Shown in pieces: positions 12,650 through 24,030 of a DNA stretch of 64,000 nt. Every line of letters starts with the position of its first letter. The first letter of the stretch is position 1. A program made the translations under genes and the position numbers. Origin of the DNA: Pomacea canaliculata (Eukaryota; Mollusca; Gastropoda; Architaenioglossa; Ampullariidae). The DNA lies in NCBI RefSeq assembly GCF_003073045.1, contig NC_037593.1, positions 11,208,735-11,272,734 of the forward strand, in the 5' to 3' direction. Under the pieces are notes generated by a model, which was not told the DNA's origin, searched no databases, and worked only from the letters and a program-made list of their open reading frames with translations.

Positions 12650-13200
12650 AAAAGAAACTGGTGAATCTCGCAGGTAAATTGTCCAGGTAGAATCTCCAGC
12701 GACGTCACTGAGCCCAACTGCTGACACTGCGCGCGCACACTCAGTGCCACACACGCGGCAACCTGCGCGCTGGAGACGGTCTACCTGCCGCGGCGATCCC
12801 TGAAGACAAACTGAGTCGCACCTGCACCGCTGCCTAGAAGTATGCAAAGGTGAGCTGGGGAGGCATGGTGGGTGAGTGGATGGGTGGGTGTGCCGAGTTC
12901 CCCCCCGCTTTCCCCTTTCCTCCCAATCGCCTTTTGTCGCGAGCGCCTCTCGCGGCACGCGGAGTGGCGGAGTGGAATGTGGTCCGTGTCGTGCCCTCTG
13001 GGGAGAGGGGAGTCCCACCCACCCCGATACCCCCTCCTCACCGTCGTACCTTTTGCCTTTCCTCCACTCACCCGTCGTCCCCCTCCCGTTCATACACCAA
13101 CTCTGCGACTGACACGTTCTTTGCACGTGACCTGGGCGCGACAGTTCGAGACCGGTTTCTCTTGCTTCGTCTGTGGTGGTTGTTGGTGTAGTATTTGCTG
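12650..13200 (-). promoter_or_regulatory. GC/CpG-rich segment upstream of the minus-strand gene, possible promoter or first exon
   Basis: CpG-rich sequence lies directly 5' of the minus-strand open frame, in contrast to the AT-rich surroundings. It could be a promoter or 5' UTR exon; a donor-like CAG|GTAGAC occurs on the minus strand near 12785. Overlapping open frames on both strands are explained by the high GC content. No TATA box or start site was identified. Confidence 0.3.
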
Positions 13201-13259
13201 TTTTGCTGCTTTTGATCTTGTTGTGACGTCGTTGCTGTGGTGCTGGCGGTGATGGTCGA

Positions 13260-14480
13260 TAAGATTATGCGTAAGATGAAGAGAGAGAGAGAGAAAACGA
13301 AAGCAATAAATAAGATTTTTGCTTCATACGAGAAGCCTCATAGAAATCTCTGTCCCCTCGCCCCTCGAAATGTAATTAATATTATGACTATATAATCATT
13401 GACTGTGAGAATTCTCGCACCTCGCTGTTTGCTGATGTGTGTTATGTATTTCAAGCAAAACTTCGGGATACATGGTGTCATTAGTATCAGTGAATGTTGT
13501 TATGTGAAGACACGCAACACCCGCTGTAAATAAATATTTCATCCTTGTATCCTCTTCGATCGTTTTACATACATACGGTAACATACCCGTGTTACAGGTA
13601 CCACGCGTAGGCTAAGGGATATCCGTTTCCAGTTCTCTGTATTTGCAGGGGGAGGGGGATGTCCGGTTTTCAGTACATGAAGAGTCAGTAACCGTTAATT
13701 GATTCCACGACAAGCTAAAATTGGCGAAGTCTTGTCTGAGGTAAGTTCGTGTCTGAAGTAGGCAACAAAAATAATACCTTAATGTCTAATGTCACTTCCT
13801 GTCTGAGACGACCCATCGGACATCTTCGTGCCTTTGAAGGATTTGATTGTGGGTAGGTGGCTGCTATGAAAAGGGAGAGAGTTTTACTGTTTTGCAACAC
13901 AGTCACTGAAACTCATGTAACCATATATGATTGTTTTGGTGATTGCGATGAAACACTCAATGCAAATATATTTGAATGTCATGTGCTTTGCACATTTCTA
14001 CAGCAATGCCTTTCCAGTCACTTTCCAATCTCTTACCCGCTTACCCATGCTATCACATGATGCAAGGTAAAGACCAGAAAACAATAACATGCCTGCTATT
14101 TGAGATTCCTTGATTTCCGCCAAAAGCTGTTGGCAACAAAGATGCTCAGCCTAAACGTTCGATCACTTCTTATCAAAAGCTCTTGTGGTCCTGGTCTCTC
14201 TATGAACCTCCCATCAGTCCTTTTGTGATCACGACCGTCGGTACTGTCAGGACAAGTAAATGCTTTAGACAACAGCTTCGACGACCACAACAAAAGTGTT
14301 TGTCCTTCTGTAAAGGGCAGGCCGGATCTGAAAGTGCGACCTGAGGCAGAGGCTATTGTCTGGCTTAACTCTTATCGACTGGTTAAACATGGCGGGTGTG
14401 TTTACGATCGTCTTCCGCGTCCACTTTATTGACAGAAGATTGTCCCAGTCGCCTCCCGACAGACAAGACCCTTCGTGTGG
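13260..14480. other. Gene-free stretch
   Basis: Nothing coding is supported. The sequence is AT-rich, with a short GA tract at 13279-13294. Frames of up to 120 codons near 14265-14627 overlap the hAT-like element and look fortuitous. Confidence 0.5.
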
Positions 14481-14488
14481 GAGGTCCA

Positions 14489-14882
14489 CAGACCTGACGA
14501 GAGGAAGGAGGGTCTGTAAAGAGGGCCAGACCTTGATCAATGTTTTTTTTTTCCTTCTTTTCGTTTTCTTGTAAATAAATGTGGATTTAACATTCCTCAC
14601 TGTAGATATTTTTTTTCTATGAAGCAAAGAACTACAAGTTTGATCCTTTAAAATAAGTTTTCCTCAGGTGTAAACAACTCAATGTTCGAGTAGTGATGTA
14701 GATCGTAGTGAACGTGTCCTAATTTTTGCAGTCGATATCACCTTACTGAATGTAATGCAGATATTGACAATAGAATTGTAAACATATTATTATATACTTG
14801 GAAAATAATTTATGATTACAATTACTAGTGGCCAGGAGAGGTCGTCTACCTCAGGGCTCGTGATGGCTCTCGGCGGACCCTG
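14489..14882 (+). mobile_element. hAT-type MITE, older copy of the 58.1-kb element
   Basis: It starts CAGACCTGACGAGAG and ends GCTCTCGGCGGACCCTG, matching the inverted termini of the element at 58112-58411 in opposite orientation. The interior shares the order pyrimidine tract, then ATTGTAAACATATTATTATA, then GGAGAGGTCGTCTACC. No clean 8-bp target duplication is left, and the interior has diverged, so this is an old insertion. Confidence 0.7.
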
Positions 14883-14889
14883 GGGTCAA

Positions 14890-16860
14890 CATTTGAAAGG
14901 TTAAAATCTCTCAACGTGTCTGGTACTAGACACCTGTATAGACAGACCTCTGGTTTCACTGACCGACAAGGCGCACCTTAGGCAAATACAAAGCTTGATA
15001 TATATATATAAAACCTTGTCACGAAGTTTGAATTCCTCGCAAATTATCGTTAAGAGTGAGTAAACTCGAGTTGATTATAAATAGAAAAGTCCGTATTTTT
15101 AGTAACTCGAGTTATTCATGAGTTAACACACAAGCACTCTCGTTAAACGCACGTGAACTTTGACACCCTCGCGTTTATCACGAGAAACTGAGTATTTATT
15201 TTACAAAAACATAGGTTTATAGCGCGCGAACATTTATCTATCCTCCGTAAACACCATCACGAAGGGGAAAAAACCCAACAGATAAACAGTTGTCAACAAT
15301 ATAAAGCAATAATAATAATACTAGTTTTCTAGTAGTTCGATGTTTGTCGTTTTTGGCTTTTAAAGTTTTTGGCCTTTATTGTCAGTTTACAATTTTTGCC
15401 CTCTGATGTTTTAAGAGTTTATAGTTTTCTGCTGTGTAGTTACCGTTCACAATTGCTGTAGTGAAAGTTTGAATTTACAGTTTTTTGTTGTCGTAAAGTT
15501 TAAACTTTTTGCCATACATTAAAGGTTTACAGGCAACACATTTCGACTCAAACGACATTAACGCAGTCACGTTCTGTTTTTTTCCCTCTTGTATTTAGAG
15601 TTTTAGACTTTTTAGGGTTAAAGGTCATATGATTCACCAGGTCAAGTAGGGGATTTCCTGAATTCTCATTTGGTGATCATATCCTTTTCAGTTACATCCG
15701 GGCTGAATGGTAAATTGGCAGGAAGCACTTCACACATTTGATTTGAAAAGTCTACATTCTTACACCTGGCTGTTACCCTGTAAGTAGTTTGATACATGCG
15801 TCATGTCTGAAGTAGTTGGCTAAGTAAGGTGCAATGTGACGGTCAAAGGTCGAGCTTACTTTCAACCACACCCTTCAATAGCATAAAAAACCATCGCAGG
15901 CAGCAGTCAATGACCTACACACACGTATCTATGGTTTAAATCGCAACTGGACGTCTTCTAGCTTTCCTGTCGGTGAACGCCCAGCTGTCCAACAATTTTA
16001 CATCCTGGCATTGGCTGTCTGCTCTTATGTCTTTACTTATGGTCTAACACAGCTGTAACCTGCTATGGACATGCCCTTGCAAGCAAGCAAGCAAGCGCAC
16101 ACACACACAAACACACACACATACACAAATATACACACACGCACGCACGCACACACACAACCTGGTGAACGTTTATCTATAAACAGCATACCAACTGCTT
16201 TTAGCTAGAGTGACCCCTCCCCTTTACCCCCAGCGGCTGTCAACGTCAGCAAACTGTTCACATTTGACTTTTTCAAATATTTCTTTGTAGCAAGACCTAC
16301 TCCTACCAGACGTTCAGATGTAAGAAACAAGGGAGCGTCTGGACATTCGCCATCTTATCAACACCCAGGGGAGCTGCAATAAAATACTTCTCTTTGGTTA
16401 GAAGTTTCTAATCAACGCGATTCTTTTATCAAAGTATGGCCACTGGTGAGTTTGCTCGACTGTTACACAACAACAGTCCACAGAAATTCCTGTCTCACAC
16501 GCAGTACATCAGATGGAGCGAATTTTAACACGCTCTATGTGTTGATACAATCATGGACGTATATCTCTATGTAAGTTTGCAGATGAATTTTCCCCTTAAT
16601 TCACTTTTAGAACAAGGTCAATCCCCATATTCACTTTCTGTTTAACTATTCAAACTCAAGAAGCCCAGACTATGCGAATTCTCGTGTTGACGGAGGTACA
16701 AAAGTTTGTGTGTTGTGTTTTCAGTTTACTGACTCTAAGTGGAGGTAGAAAACCTTTGCCAAAAAAGAAAAAAAAAAGAAGGAAAGAAAGAAATAAAAAT
16801 GTCAATTAGTCGGTTGCTGACTTTCATAAATTTTACCGCTGTTACAGATATTAAACTCTT
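14890..16860. other. Gene-free stretch with simple repeats
   Basis: No gene is supported. It holds a (TA)n tract near 15000, repeated TTTTTGGCT/TTTGCC-type motifs around 15350-15520, and a CA-rich microsatellite at about 16080-16160. Confidence 0.55.
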
Positions 16861-16875
16861 AAGTGCTCCGCCGAG

Positions 16876-16962
16876 ATCTGGCAGCATACATCTTGGCGAG
16901 AGGCGAAGGGTTGGTCTCGGCAAACAGCCAGCAGTCCAGACATATACATCCGTGATGCAATC
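16876..16962 (+). repeat. Degenerate fragment of the GCCGAG palindromic repeat
   Basis: GGCGAGAGGCGAAGGGTTGG, TCTCGGCAAACAGCCAGCAG and a TCCA...ATACATCCGTGATG tail occur in the same order as the central part of the element near 32430-32530. Short and diverged. Confidence 0.6.
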
Positions 16963-16969
16963 TTAATTA

Positions 16970-19900
16970 ATCAGACCACAGCGACACAATGAACCTTAGG
17001 TTCCTTGCTACAGATCACTACATTTACAAGACAATGATATTTCTCTGAATGTTTGGAAGGGCCATCGGCCTTATTTAGTAGCAGTCTTAGTCACGACACA
17101 AACATGTCGGCATCCAAAGCTGGAACATTCGGGAGAAGGAGGGGTTAGAAACCTCACAAAGTAAAATATAGCGACTACGGTATCTCTGTAAAAATAAGAA
17201 GCCTTGTAGAGCAACCTGGGGTTGTTCGGGAACTTCAGAAGTTGACTTGTTGCCAGCAGATGCCATCATTGTGTCTTCAAAACCAGAAGCAGAGAATCTT
17301 GTCGATGAGCCTGGGTCATCAGAAGTTCAGATTCACATTTTAGCTGAGACCTCTACACACAGGTGAGAGCGGAAGAACTGTTATTAATTAACAGTCTGAA
17401 AAGGTTTGGGAGGAGACATAACCTAGAAAGACCAACATACACACACAGAAAGAAAGAAGGAGAATATATGTCTTGCAGTTCGGTGTGATCCTCGTGAGAT
17501 GATTGAGCGGAGCATGGCAGAACATGGTAGAGAAGGAATCAAGGGGTTTAATCAAGCTGGCAAAATCTGATAAGAGTGGTGCGAAGGGCTTAATGTGAGA
17601 GAAGTGTGAATTTAAGAAAAGACCTGGGGATCAACGGTAGTCTGAAATGTGTTGAGGTGTAACAGCGCGAGGCTATTAGTGACGGAGGGCTTACTGGGGG
17701 GAGAGCATTTGGGAGATTGAGGAACGCCCAGCACTAGTAATATAAAAACTCGCACGCGCACACACACATATATATCAGCAATTAACATGTACATATACAA
17801 GCCAGCAACTCTCTCTCACACTCAGTCTTTCTCTCTCTCACTTTTCTTTTACCTTTACAGGCAATATTCATTATTTACCGACGATTCATGTACATCATCA
17901 ATCCTATTTGTAAGATGTTGATCCTCTTAACAACTACAGTGATTCTTCCTTTCCTTCTTTCCTTCCTTTCCTTCTGTCCTTCCTTTCTTTTCTTTCCTTC
18001 TTTCTTCTGATTGTTTGCTTATTTTAAATGTGTCGAGGTGCTACAGTACAGCGCAGACTTTAAGACAGTACTTCATGGATGGATTTGGAGACCGCACGTG
18101 CTATCTTGAGCTGGGATTGTGTGTGTGTTCTCAAGTTACCTCAAGTTTTGGCAAGCACCCGACTGGGGCAGGTAATCAGGGTGAAAATCTAGCTAACAGG
18201 GGACGAGGTTACGCCCCCTTGTCTTATAGGGCTCACGGCATCGAGTGCCGGTGAACTCCCTTAGTCCCCCACCACATTCTAATCCAATAGAGGCACTCTG
18301 TTGCCTCAGAGGTTGGTCTACCTCTGGTCCATCTTCGTGCTAGACGAGCTCCATCTGTTTACGAAGCCATTAACAAAGTTCAAGACAGGTTGGAAGGAAG
18401 GGAGGCACTGGTTCATCACAACCTTTGACTTAGCTTTATCCTCGATTCCTACCAACCTCACATTTGGATCTTAGTAAATTTTATCTCCGATCCATAAAAG
18501 TTACAGGTCCAGCTTATATCAACATCTGGAATGTCTGTATCCCCGGGCCAAGGACAGTACCCGCAAAACGGCGGTATAGGCAGAGGGGCAACAACCTGAC
18601 AGGTAAACACAGTGACTGACGTCACAGACAGTTGGGAGTCTCAATGGCGGCACACCCATCACACCCACACCCCACCCACCGACACTCCCCTCTCATCCGC
18701 TGCATGAGAATCAACAAAGTGAAAAGCATGTTTATCCAGCCTACCCATGAATAAACGTGTATTTGCTGAGCCATCTTGATATTGTAGGCAAAGAGAGAGA
18801 GAAAGATTCTTGAGGTCAGGAAGACTCGTTCATCAATAATCTTCATTTGAAACATTTTAAATATCGAAGTTACTCTCCCTTTTTTAAGAACCAATAATCC
18901 TGTTGACAAGATTAAACAAACAAAATGACTGCCCATGTTTTGTAGCTTTATATGCAACCCACTCATTACATGTCATTTCGACTTACCAGATCAAGAGGGT
19001 AAAGTTTGCTAGCTATTAAGCAAAATTATATTTTCGTTTTTACGGGTATGTATTCACACATACTCATTATTTAAAAAAATCAACAATAAATATACTCATT
19101 CATGAAAAGATAAAAGAGAATGCAAGACAACCTTTTGCAAGATTTTGCAAATGACAGTAATGCCCTTAGAGACTTTCTGCTGCAAAGCAGGTGCACCCCC
19201 CATCTCCTCATTTTCTTGTGACCCAAGCCCTTGACCCACCGATCGCTCGGTGCCGTGTCCTGAAGCTAGACTAATCTTGCAGGTGACTGATCATGCCACA
19301 GGTCTGCACGCAGTGGGCGTCGCGCCAAGGCTCGAGGACAGAATTTGCATTTCTGCCCATAAGACATGCGGCCTGTGCTTTCTGTGCGATGTGTGGGCTA
19401 GTGGAAAGAAAACAGGGAGAACATCAAAACAAAATAACACACACACAAAAGAAGCAAAACAAAACAAATAATATCGCCCCCGATGATCGATCGTCTCGTG
19501 TTTCCATGCGGCATTACTTTTACAAGGGTGCGTGAGTGTAATTCACTGTGCACATGCTTTTTATAGTGTGTGTGTTTTTTTGTTTGAGTGCCAGAGGAAG
19601 AAATTTTTACACTTTTTGTAATGTAAGTTATGTGGCATTTTGAGTGATAGGTAAATAAATGCAGGTAAACCCATAAATCGACAAATTGCTGCATTAAAAA
19701 AGCATCAGGTAAGTACATGGGGTCAAAAGTGCACGAGCCCTACCACTAGCTTCGTAGCGATCACGTGCTGTACGTGGCTATGGTCGGAGCTTACATTGAT
19801 GTCAGCGATTAATAAACTGAACAACGACGTGGTCGAGCGTTACAGTGGTCAGAGGACACATTTGCAGAAACAATTTCCTTGTGTATATATCTATAGACTC

Positions 19901-20505
19901 CAGTTATTCACTGTTTACATTCACCACACAAAACAACTAACTTTACTCCTAACATCATACATGAAGTGCTCAGTTGAGTATACGGTAGAGCCATGAAAAA
20001 AACAACCTCCTGTTGGGATTATTAATTTACTGTTCTTCTAATAACATCCGCGTTTAAACAATCAAAAGAGGAGTGTCAATAAAATAAAAACTCTTGTTTT
20101 GATCGCAACACGCCGATGTCGTTATGATTAAAATGTCATTAAGTATCAGCAAGTAATTTCCATATTTTTCATCTGCCTATCTGTGGACAATAAACATATC
20201 AGCAAGGGTGTTTTGGTTTTTCTTTGTGCATGAAAAATGTGCCAGTTATTTTTATCTGGAGATAATTACGGACAGTGCACTATCATGATTCCCTGCTCCA
20301 TTGTGTGCAAGTGCACCCGAGCGTCACCCTTACACGTTTAACGTAGGACGATACAATAGATGCAATACAATATACATGACAATAAAGCTTTATCTTATGA
20401 GCGACTGTTATCAAATCCAACAGTATTAAAAAAATGTATGAGAAAATCATTCTTCGCTCAACAATTATCGCTCAAAAGAAAAAACGAATAAGTTGCAAAC
20501 ACACA
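16970..20505. other. Gene-free stretch
   Basis: No gene is supported; open frames are short. A polypyrimidine CTTT/CTTC microsatellite lies at about 17945-18008, and short AC and CT tracts lie near 17760 and 17810-17840. The rest is unremarkable AT-rich sequence. Confidence 0.55.
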
Positions 20506-20511
20506 CACACA

Positions 20512-20845
20512 CAGGCCTGACGTGAGGGGGACAGATGAATCTGCTGTACCCGGCTGTGAAAGGGGTCCGGCCTTGGTCTATGGAGTGGAGTACTATACAA
20601 GTTTGTCCTTATTTATGTCATTTTTCCTCATTTACTAACCATTCAGGTGTACACAACTCTATACTCAATAGTGATGTGCACTTGCCCTAACGATTAAAAT
20701 CTATATTATATGTTACTGAATGAAGTTTAGATATTGACAATCGAATAGTAAGCATATTATTATATACTGGGAAAATATACTTTATGGTTACAAGGGCCGG
20801 AAAGATCGTCTACCCCGGGGCCAGTGCTAGTCTCGGCGAGAAATT
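20512..20845 (+). mobile_element. hAT-type MITE, third copy, 3' end decayed
   Basis: It begins CAGGCCTGACGTGAGGGGGA directly after a CA microsatellite. It keeps the internal AATAGTAAGCATATTATTAT and AAGATCGTCTACCCC blocks seen in the copies at 14489 and 58112. It ends near AGTCTCGGCGAG without the terminal CCCTG. Insertion into the microsatellite hides any target duplication. Confidence 0.7.
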
Positions 20846-21121
20846 AACTGACAGTCAGACTTCGATCCGCTTCAAACAAGTCTTGGCTCTCAAAAGATTT
20901 AAGTTTTTATCTGAACGGCCTATATCATGAATGAGAGCTGCTCACCCCTCGTCTTGGTCTTTCGATATACCTGGCCGCGGTAGCGAAAAAAAAAAAACCC
21001 CAACAAACAAACTTAGACCGAAACATTTGAAACTTGTGTATCCTTCCACACAACAGTATAAACCACCTCCAGGCTGTTTATTTATTGTTGTTACTCTCGC
21101 AGACTGTTGACATAACCATTG

Positions 21122-22635
21122 CAGGGCTTCTGATTACGCAAAAAATTGCGTACAGTACGCATTAAAAGTTCGCAGGACCCCTTCAGTTTTCATCAATGGG
21201 GTCCCAGGGGACCCCTTCAAATTTGGGCGAAGAACAGATCAAAATTGAGTAGGTATAGTGTCTGACGTCGTAGACCAACCTATTGTTGTCGTCTGCTGCA
21301 AGGCGAGAGTAGCTTCCCTTGTTTTCCCTTACCAAGAAGAGTTCCATTAAAGGCCGATATCTTCCCACCGGGGGGAAATGAGGGGTATCGTCCGTGCAAG
21401 GGAAGGTAGGAGTACACGAGATGCGGACTGCCATCGGCCAGTCGTCTTCAATTACTACCCGGACAAAAGGCGGGGTGGACATCACAGGAACTGCCGACTA
21501 GCATGGCAATAAATCGTCTCCCTCACCCAGTACTTGCGGTAGGGTCTGAGCGTTGGTGCGAAACGACTTCTATCTGAACATTCTGTCGGGGTTAGGACTG
21601 ACTGTATTCTCCACAAACAAACAAACCTAGAATTTATAAAGGAGAGAAGAATGAACAGCGCAAATGACACAAACATAAAAACAACTGAATTGATCGCATA
21701 ATGGTCGGGTTAGATAAGCGAAGAAAGACACAGTGGGGGCACTATGTTGCAGTCGTGAATTGCTGGCCATTTGTAAAAGTTCAAAGACTGGACTCAAACC
21801 GAGGTATACTTTAGGTCAGTCATCAGGAGGAATGAACGGAAAGTATTAAATATTATTATCCCCTCTTATATGTAGTAAAGAAAGATGTAAGGAAAGACAG
21901 TATGTTCAGATAGAAGCCGTTTCGCCTCACTTTTCTTAGACCCTACAGCAAGTACTAGTCGGCTGAGAAAGGCGTTTTATTGCTAAATATAGTTTGCAAC
22001 TGAAACTCGTTTAATTTATTTGTACAGTTTCAAACACCTTCGATCCCCCTTCATCTCATGATTTACGTAACATTCAGAATCCACTGAATGTCACTGAGCT
22101 GAGGGCGCCACGTCTTGCCGAGGTTCGCTTTTCTGCCTTGCGCCAGGTTTTTTTATCCCAACTTTTATACTTTTAGCAACGTGCCACCTCTCGTTGATGT
22201 TTCTTACAAATCTAGTTCTCACTAACTTATTAATTGCCAGGTTACGGTCGACAACTTCCTCTTGAATGATGGCATCTGAGTCATTCATACTTTCATACAT
22301 CCTCTCGCATCCACCACCAGGTGCAGCTTATTTAACTTATTTCAAAGATGTCGTTGACAGCGTGGTTAAATTCATTGCCTTAGAAATGGAAAGAAAGTGA
22401 GCACCCCAAGTACAATGAGCATAAGCTCATCACAGATGCTTGCACAGACATCTCGCCGCTTCTGACTAGACATTACAGTGCTTTGTGTGCCTGAAAGGCA
22501 GTTGAACAAAGTAGTTGATTTGTTGATTTTTTTCTACATTGTAAAGGGACCCCTTAGAGTTAGCCTGGGACCCCTTAGAAATCTGAGGAAGGGGTCCCTG
22601 GGACCCCAAAGAATTTAGCCTTAGCAGAAGCCCTG
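21122..22635. mobile_element. About 1.5-kb hAT-like element with degraded transposase-like ORF and nested palindromic repeat
   Basis: The ends are inverted: CAGGGCTTCTG at the left, its complement CAGAAGCCCTG at the right. Just inside them lie matching GGGACCCC-rich subterminal repeats (about 21175-21220 and 22545-22605). The flanks share an imperfect duplication, (A/G)CCATTG. On the minus strand, 22091-22300 encodes about 69 residues including ERWHVAKSIK, a motif type I associate with transposase-derived proteins (weak inference). A palindromic segment at about 21500-22000 is nested inside. Presumably non-autonomous. Confidence 0.6.
21500..22000. repeat. Nested palindromic repeat
   Basis: The left arm (about 21507-21590, containing GTACTTGCGGTAGGGTCTGA and CTTCTATCTGAACATTC) recurs in inverted form at about 21905-21990 with a few differences. 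This makes a stem-loop of about 0.5 kb inside the larger hAT-like element. Confidence 0.65.
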
Positions 22636-22750
22636 GCCATTGTAAGCATTCGGTAAACAGAAAGCTATTCTGTCGATAGCTTCGTTCTAGGAGTTAATTT
22701 TTTTAAAAAAAAGAAGAAAAAAGAATCGCATGAGAGCCTTGATGCTAAAG

Positions 22751-22954
22751 CAGGGGTGTGCAATTATATAATTTTCCCAAGGGGCCGCATGAGAAATTGG
22801 GATGGTTTCAGAGCGCCGGACTAATATAGTTAACTCAGTTTTACCCAATACTGTATATGTAGTATATATACTGGCGGGCGGGCCAGCGGGCGGGCCGGTC
22901 AGAGACAGGAGGCGGGCCGGATCCGTCCCGCGGGCCGGCGTTTGCCCAGGTCTG
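22751..22954 (+). mobile_element. 204-bp hAT MITE with 8-bp target duplication
   Basis: It starts CAGGGGTGTGCAA and ends TTTGCCCAGGTCTG, which are imperfect inverted repeats typical of hAT MITEs. GGCCGCATGAGAAATTGG follows inside the left end and GCGGGCCGGATCC inside the right end. It is flanked by TGCTAAAG (22743-22750) and TGCTGAAG (22955-22962), an 8-bp duplication with one mismatch, the size made by hAT transposases. Confidence 0.85.
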
Positions 22955-22969
22955 TGCTGAAGCAAAGAG

Positions 22970-24020
22970 GGTAAGGGAAGCAACTCTTCTTCATGGCATT
23001 TGAAATCGATTTCCCTCCCTTGAAAAAGACCCACGAGACACAGAACAGCCTTATATTATAAAACTTATATTAACAATGTGCTCTGAAATAATCGTTATGG
23101 TATGAAACTTGTTTTCTTTTGTCATTTCCATTTTTAAGAAAAGAAGAAGACGACGAAGAAGAAAAAAAAGTGTGATTGGATTGAAACGTGAACCAACGCG
23201 ACTGATATAAGGGAGCATACTCTATTTTAACTTTCTCACAGAAGAGCTTGTTGTCACACGTGTGAACAATATCGGGGCGGAAAAAAAGATGAAAATCAAA
23301 CAAATTAAAGTGTTGTGTCGAAATCCTGATGATTATTTGCGCGAGACAAAGTTGGATATACACATGCGTGAGTATCGGATTCCTGCATTTTCAAAATATC
23401 GTGGGTCCCTTCAGTGTAGTTAAAGAATGCGCAACGTGCAAACCTCAGTAAACTGATGATACATTGACCACGACAAATGTAAACTTTTCAGAACTGATAT
23501 GAGATGGACAGAATTTCGAGAGATGATATAAAGAAACAATTAGTTCTAAAATCTGATATAAAAAGGTTCATTCAAAAGTCATTTTTAAAAGTATTATTTT
23601 AGATATATTTTGTTATCGATAACACAATAACATTGTCATTGACTGTAAAATAATTACTTGTACCGCTAAACCTTCCTTAGTCTTGTTGTTCTGTATAATA
23701 AATAAACATATGCTGTGTGTAATCATGTAAGTACATTGCATTTCCACAAGGCTGACTGGGTTTTGTGTGAGAAGGAAGACAGTACAAAATATTTGCTAAA
23801 ATTAAACAAGAATAACAAAAATAAGTGAATTTATAAAGAGCAATATCTTAGCCAGAAGCGGACACATTGAGCCGAACAAGATCACAAAATAGTAACAAAG
23901 GTGTAGAACAAGTCAGCAAAGAAGTAATACAGATGTAGAACAAAATTACAAAATAGTAACAAAGATGCAGAACAAAGAACAATGCGAGGATTTTTTTCTG
24001 GAGATTAATTGACAGTATTG
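22970..24020. other. Upstream region of DCAF13; expected first exon not found
   Basis: The visible DCAF13 coding starts with a partial codon at 24031, so an exon for roughly the first 20-25 residues should lie upstream. I searched this AT-rich stretch and the DNA further left by eye and found no convincing ATG exon with a phase-1 donor. It could be further upstream or too diverged to see. Confidence 0.4.
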
Positions 24021-24030
24021 TATTATTAAG

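Noticed and set aside
11869..12651. 260-codon plus-strand frame opposite the minus-strand gene
   Set aside because: Shadow of the minus-strand coding sequence; its composition follows from the complementary codons.
12602..13252. Several overlapping frames on both strands of GC-rich DNA
   Set aside because: High GC removes stop codons; none shows a domain and several start at GTG or TTG. Treated as a possible promoter or 5' exon region only.
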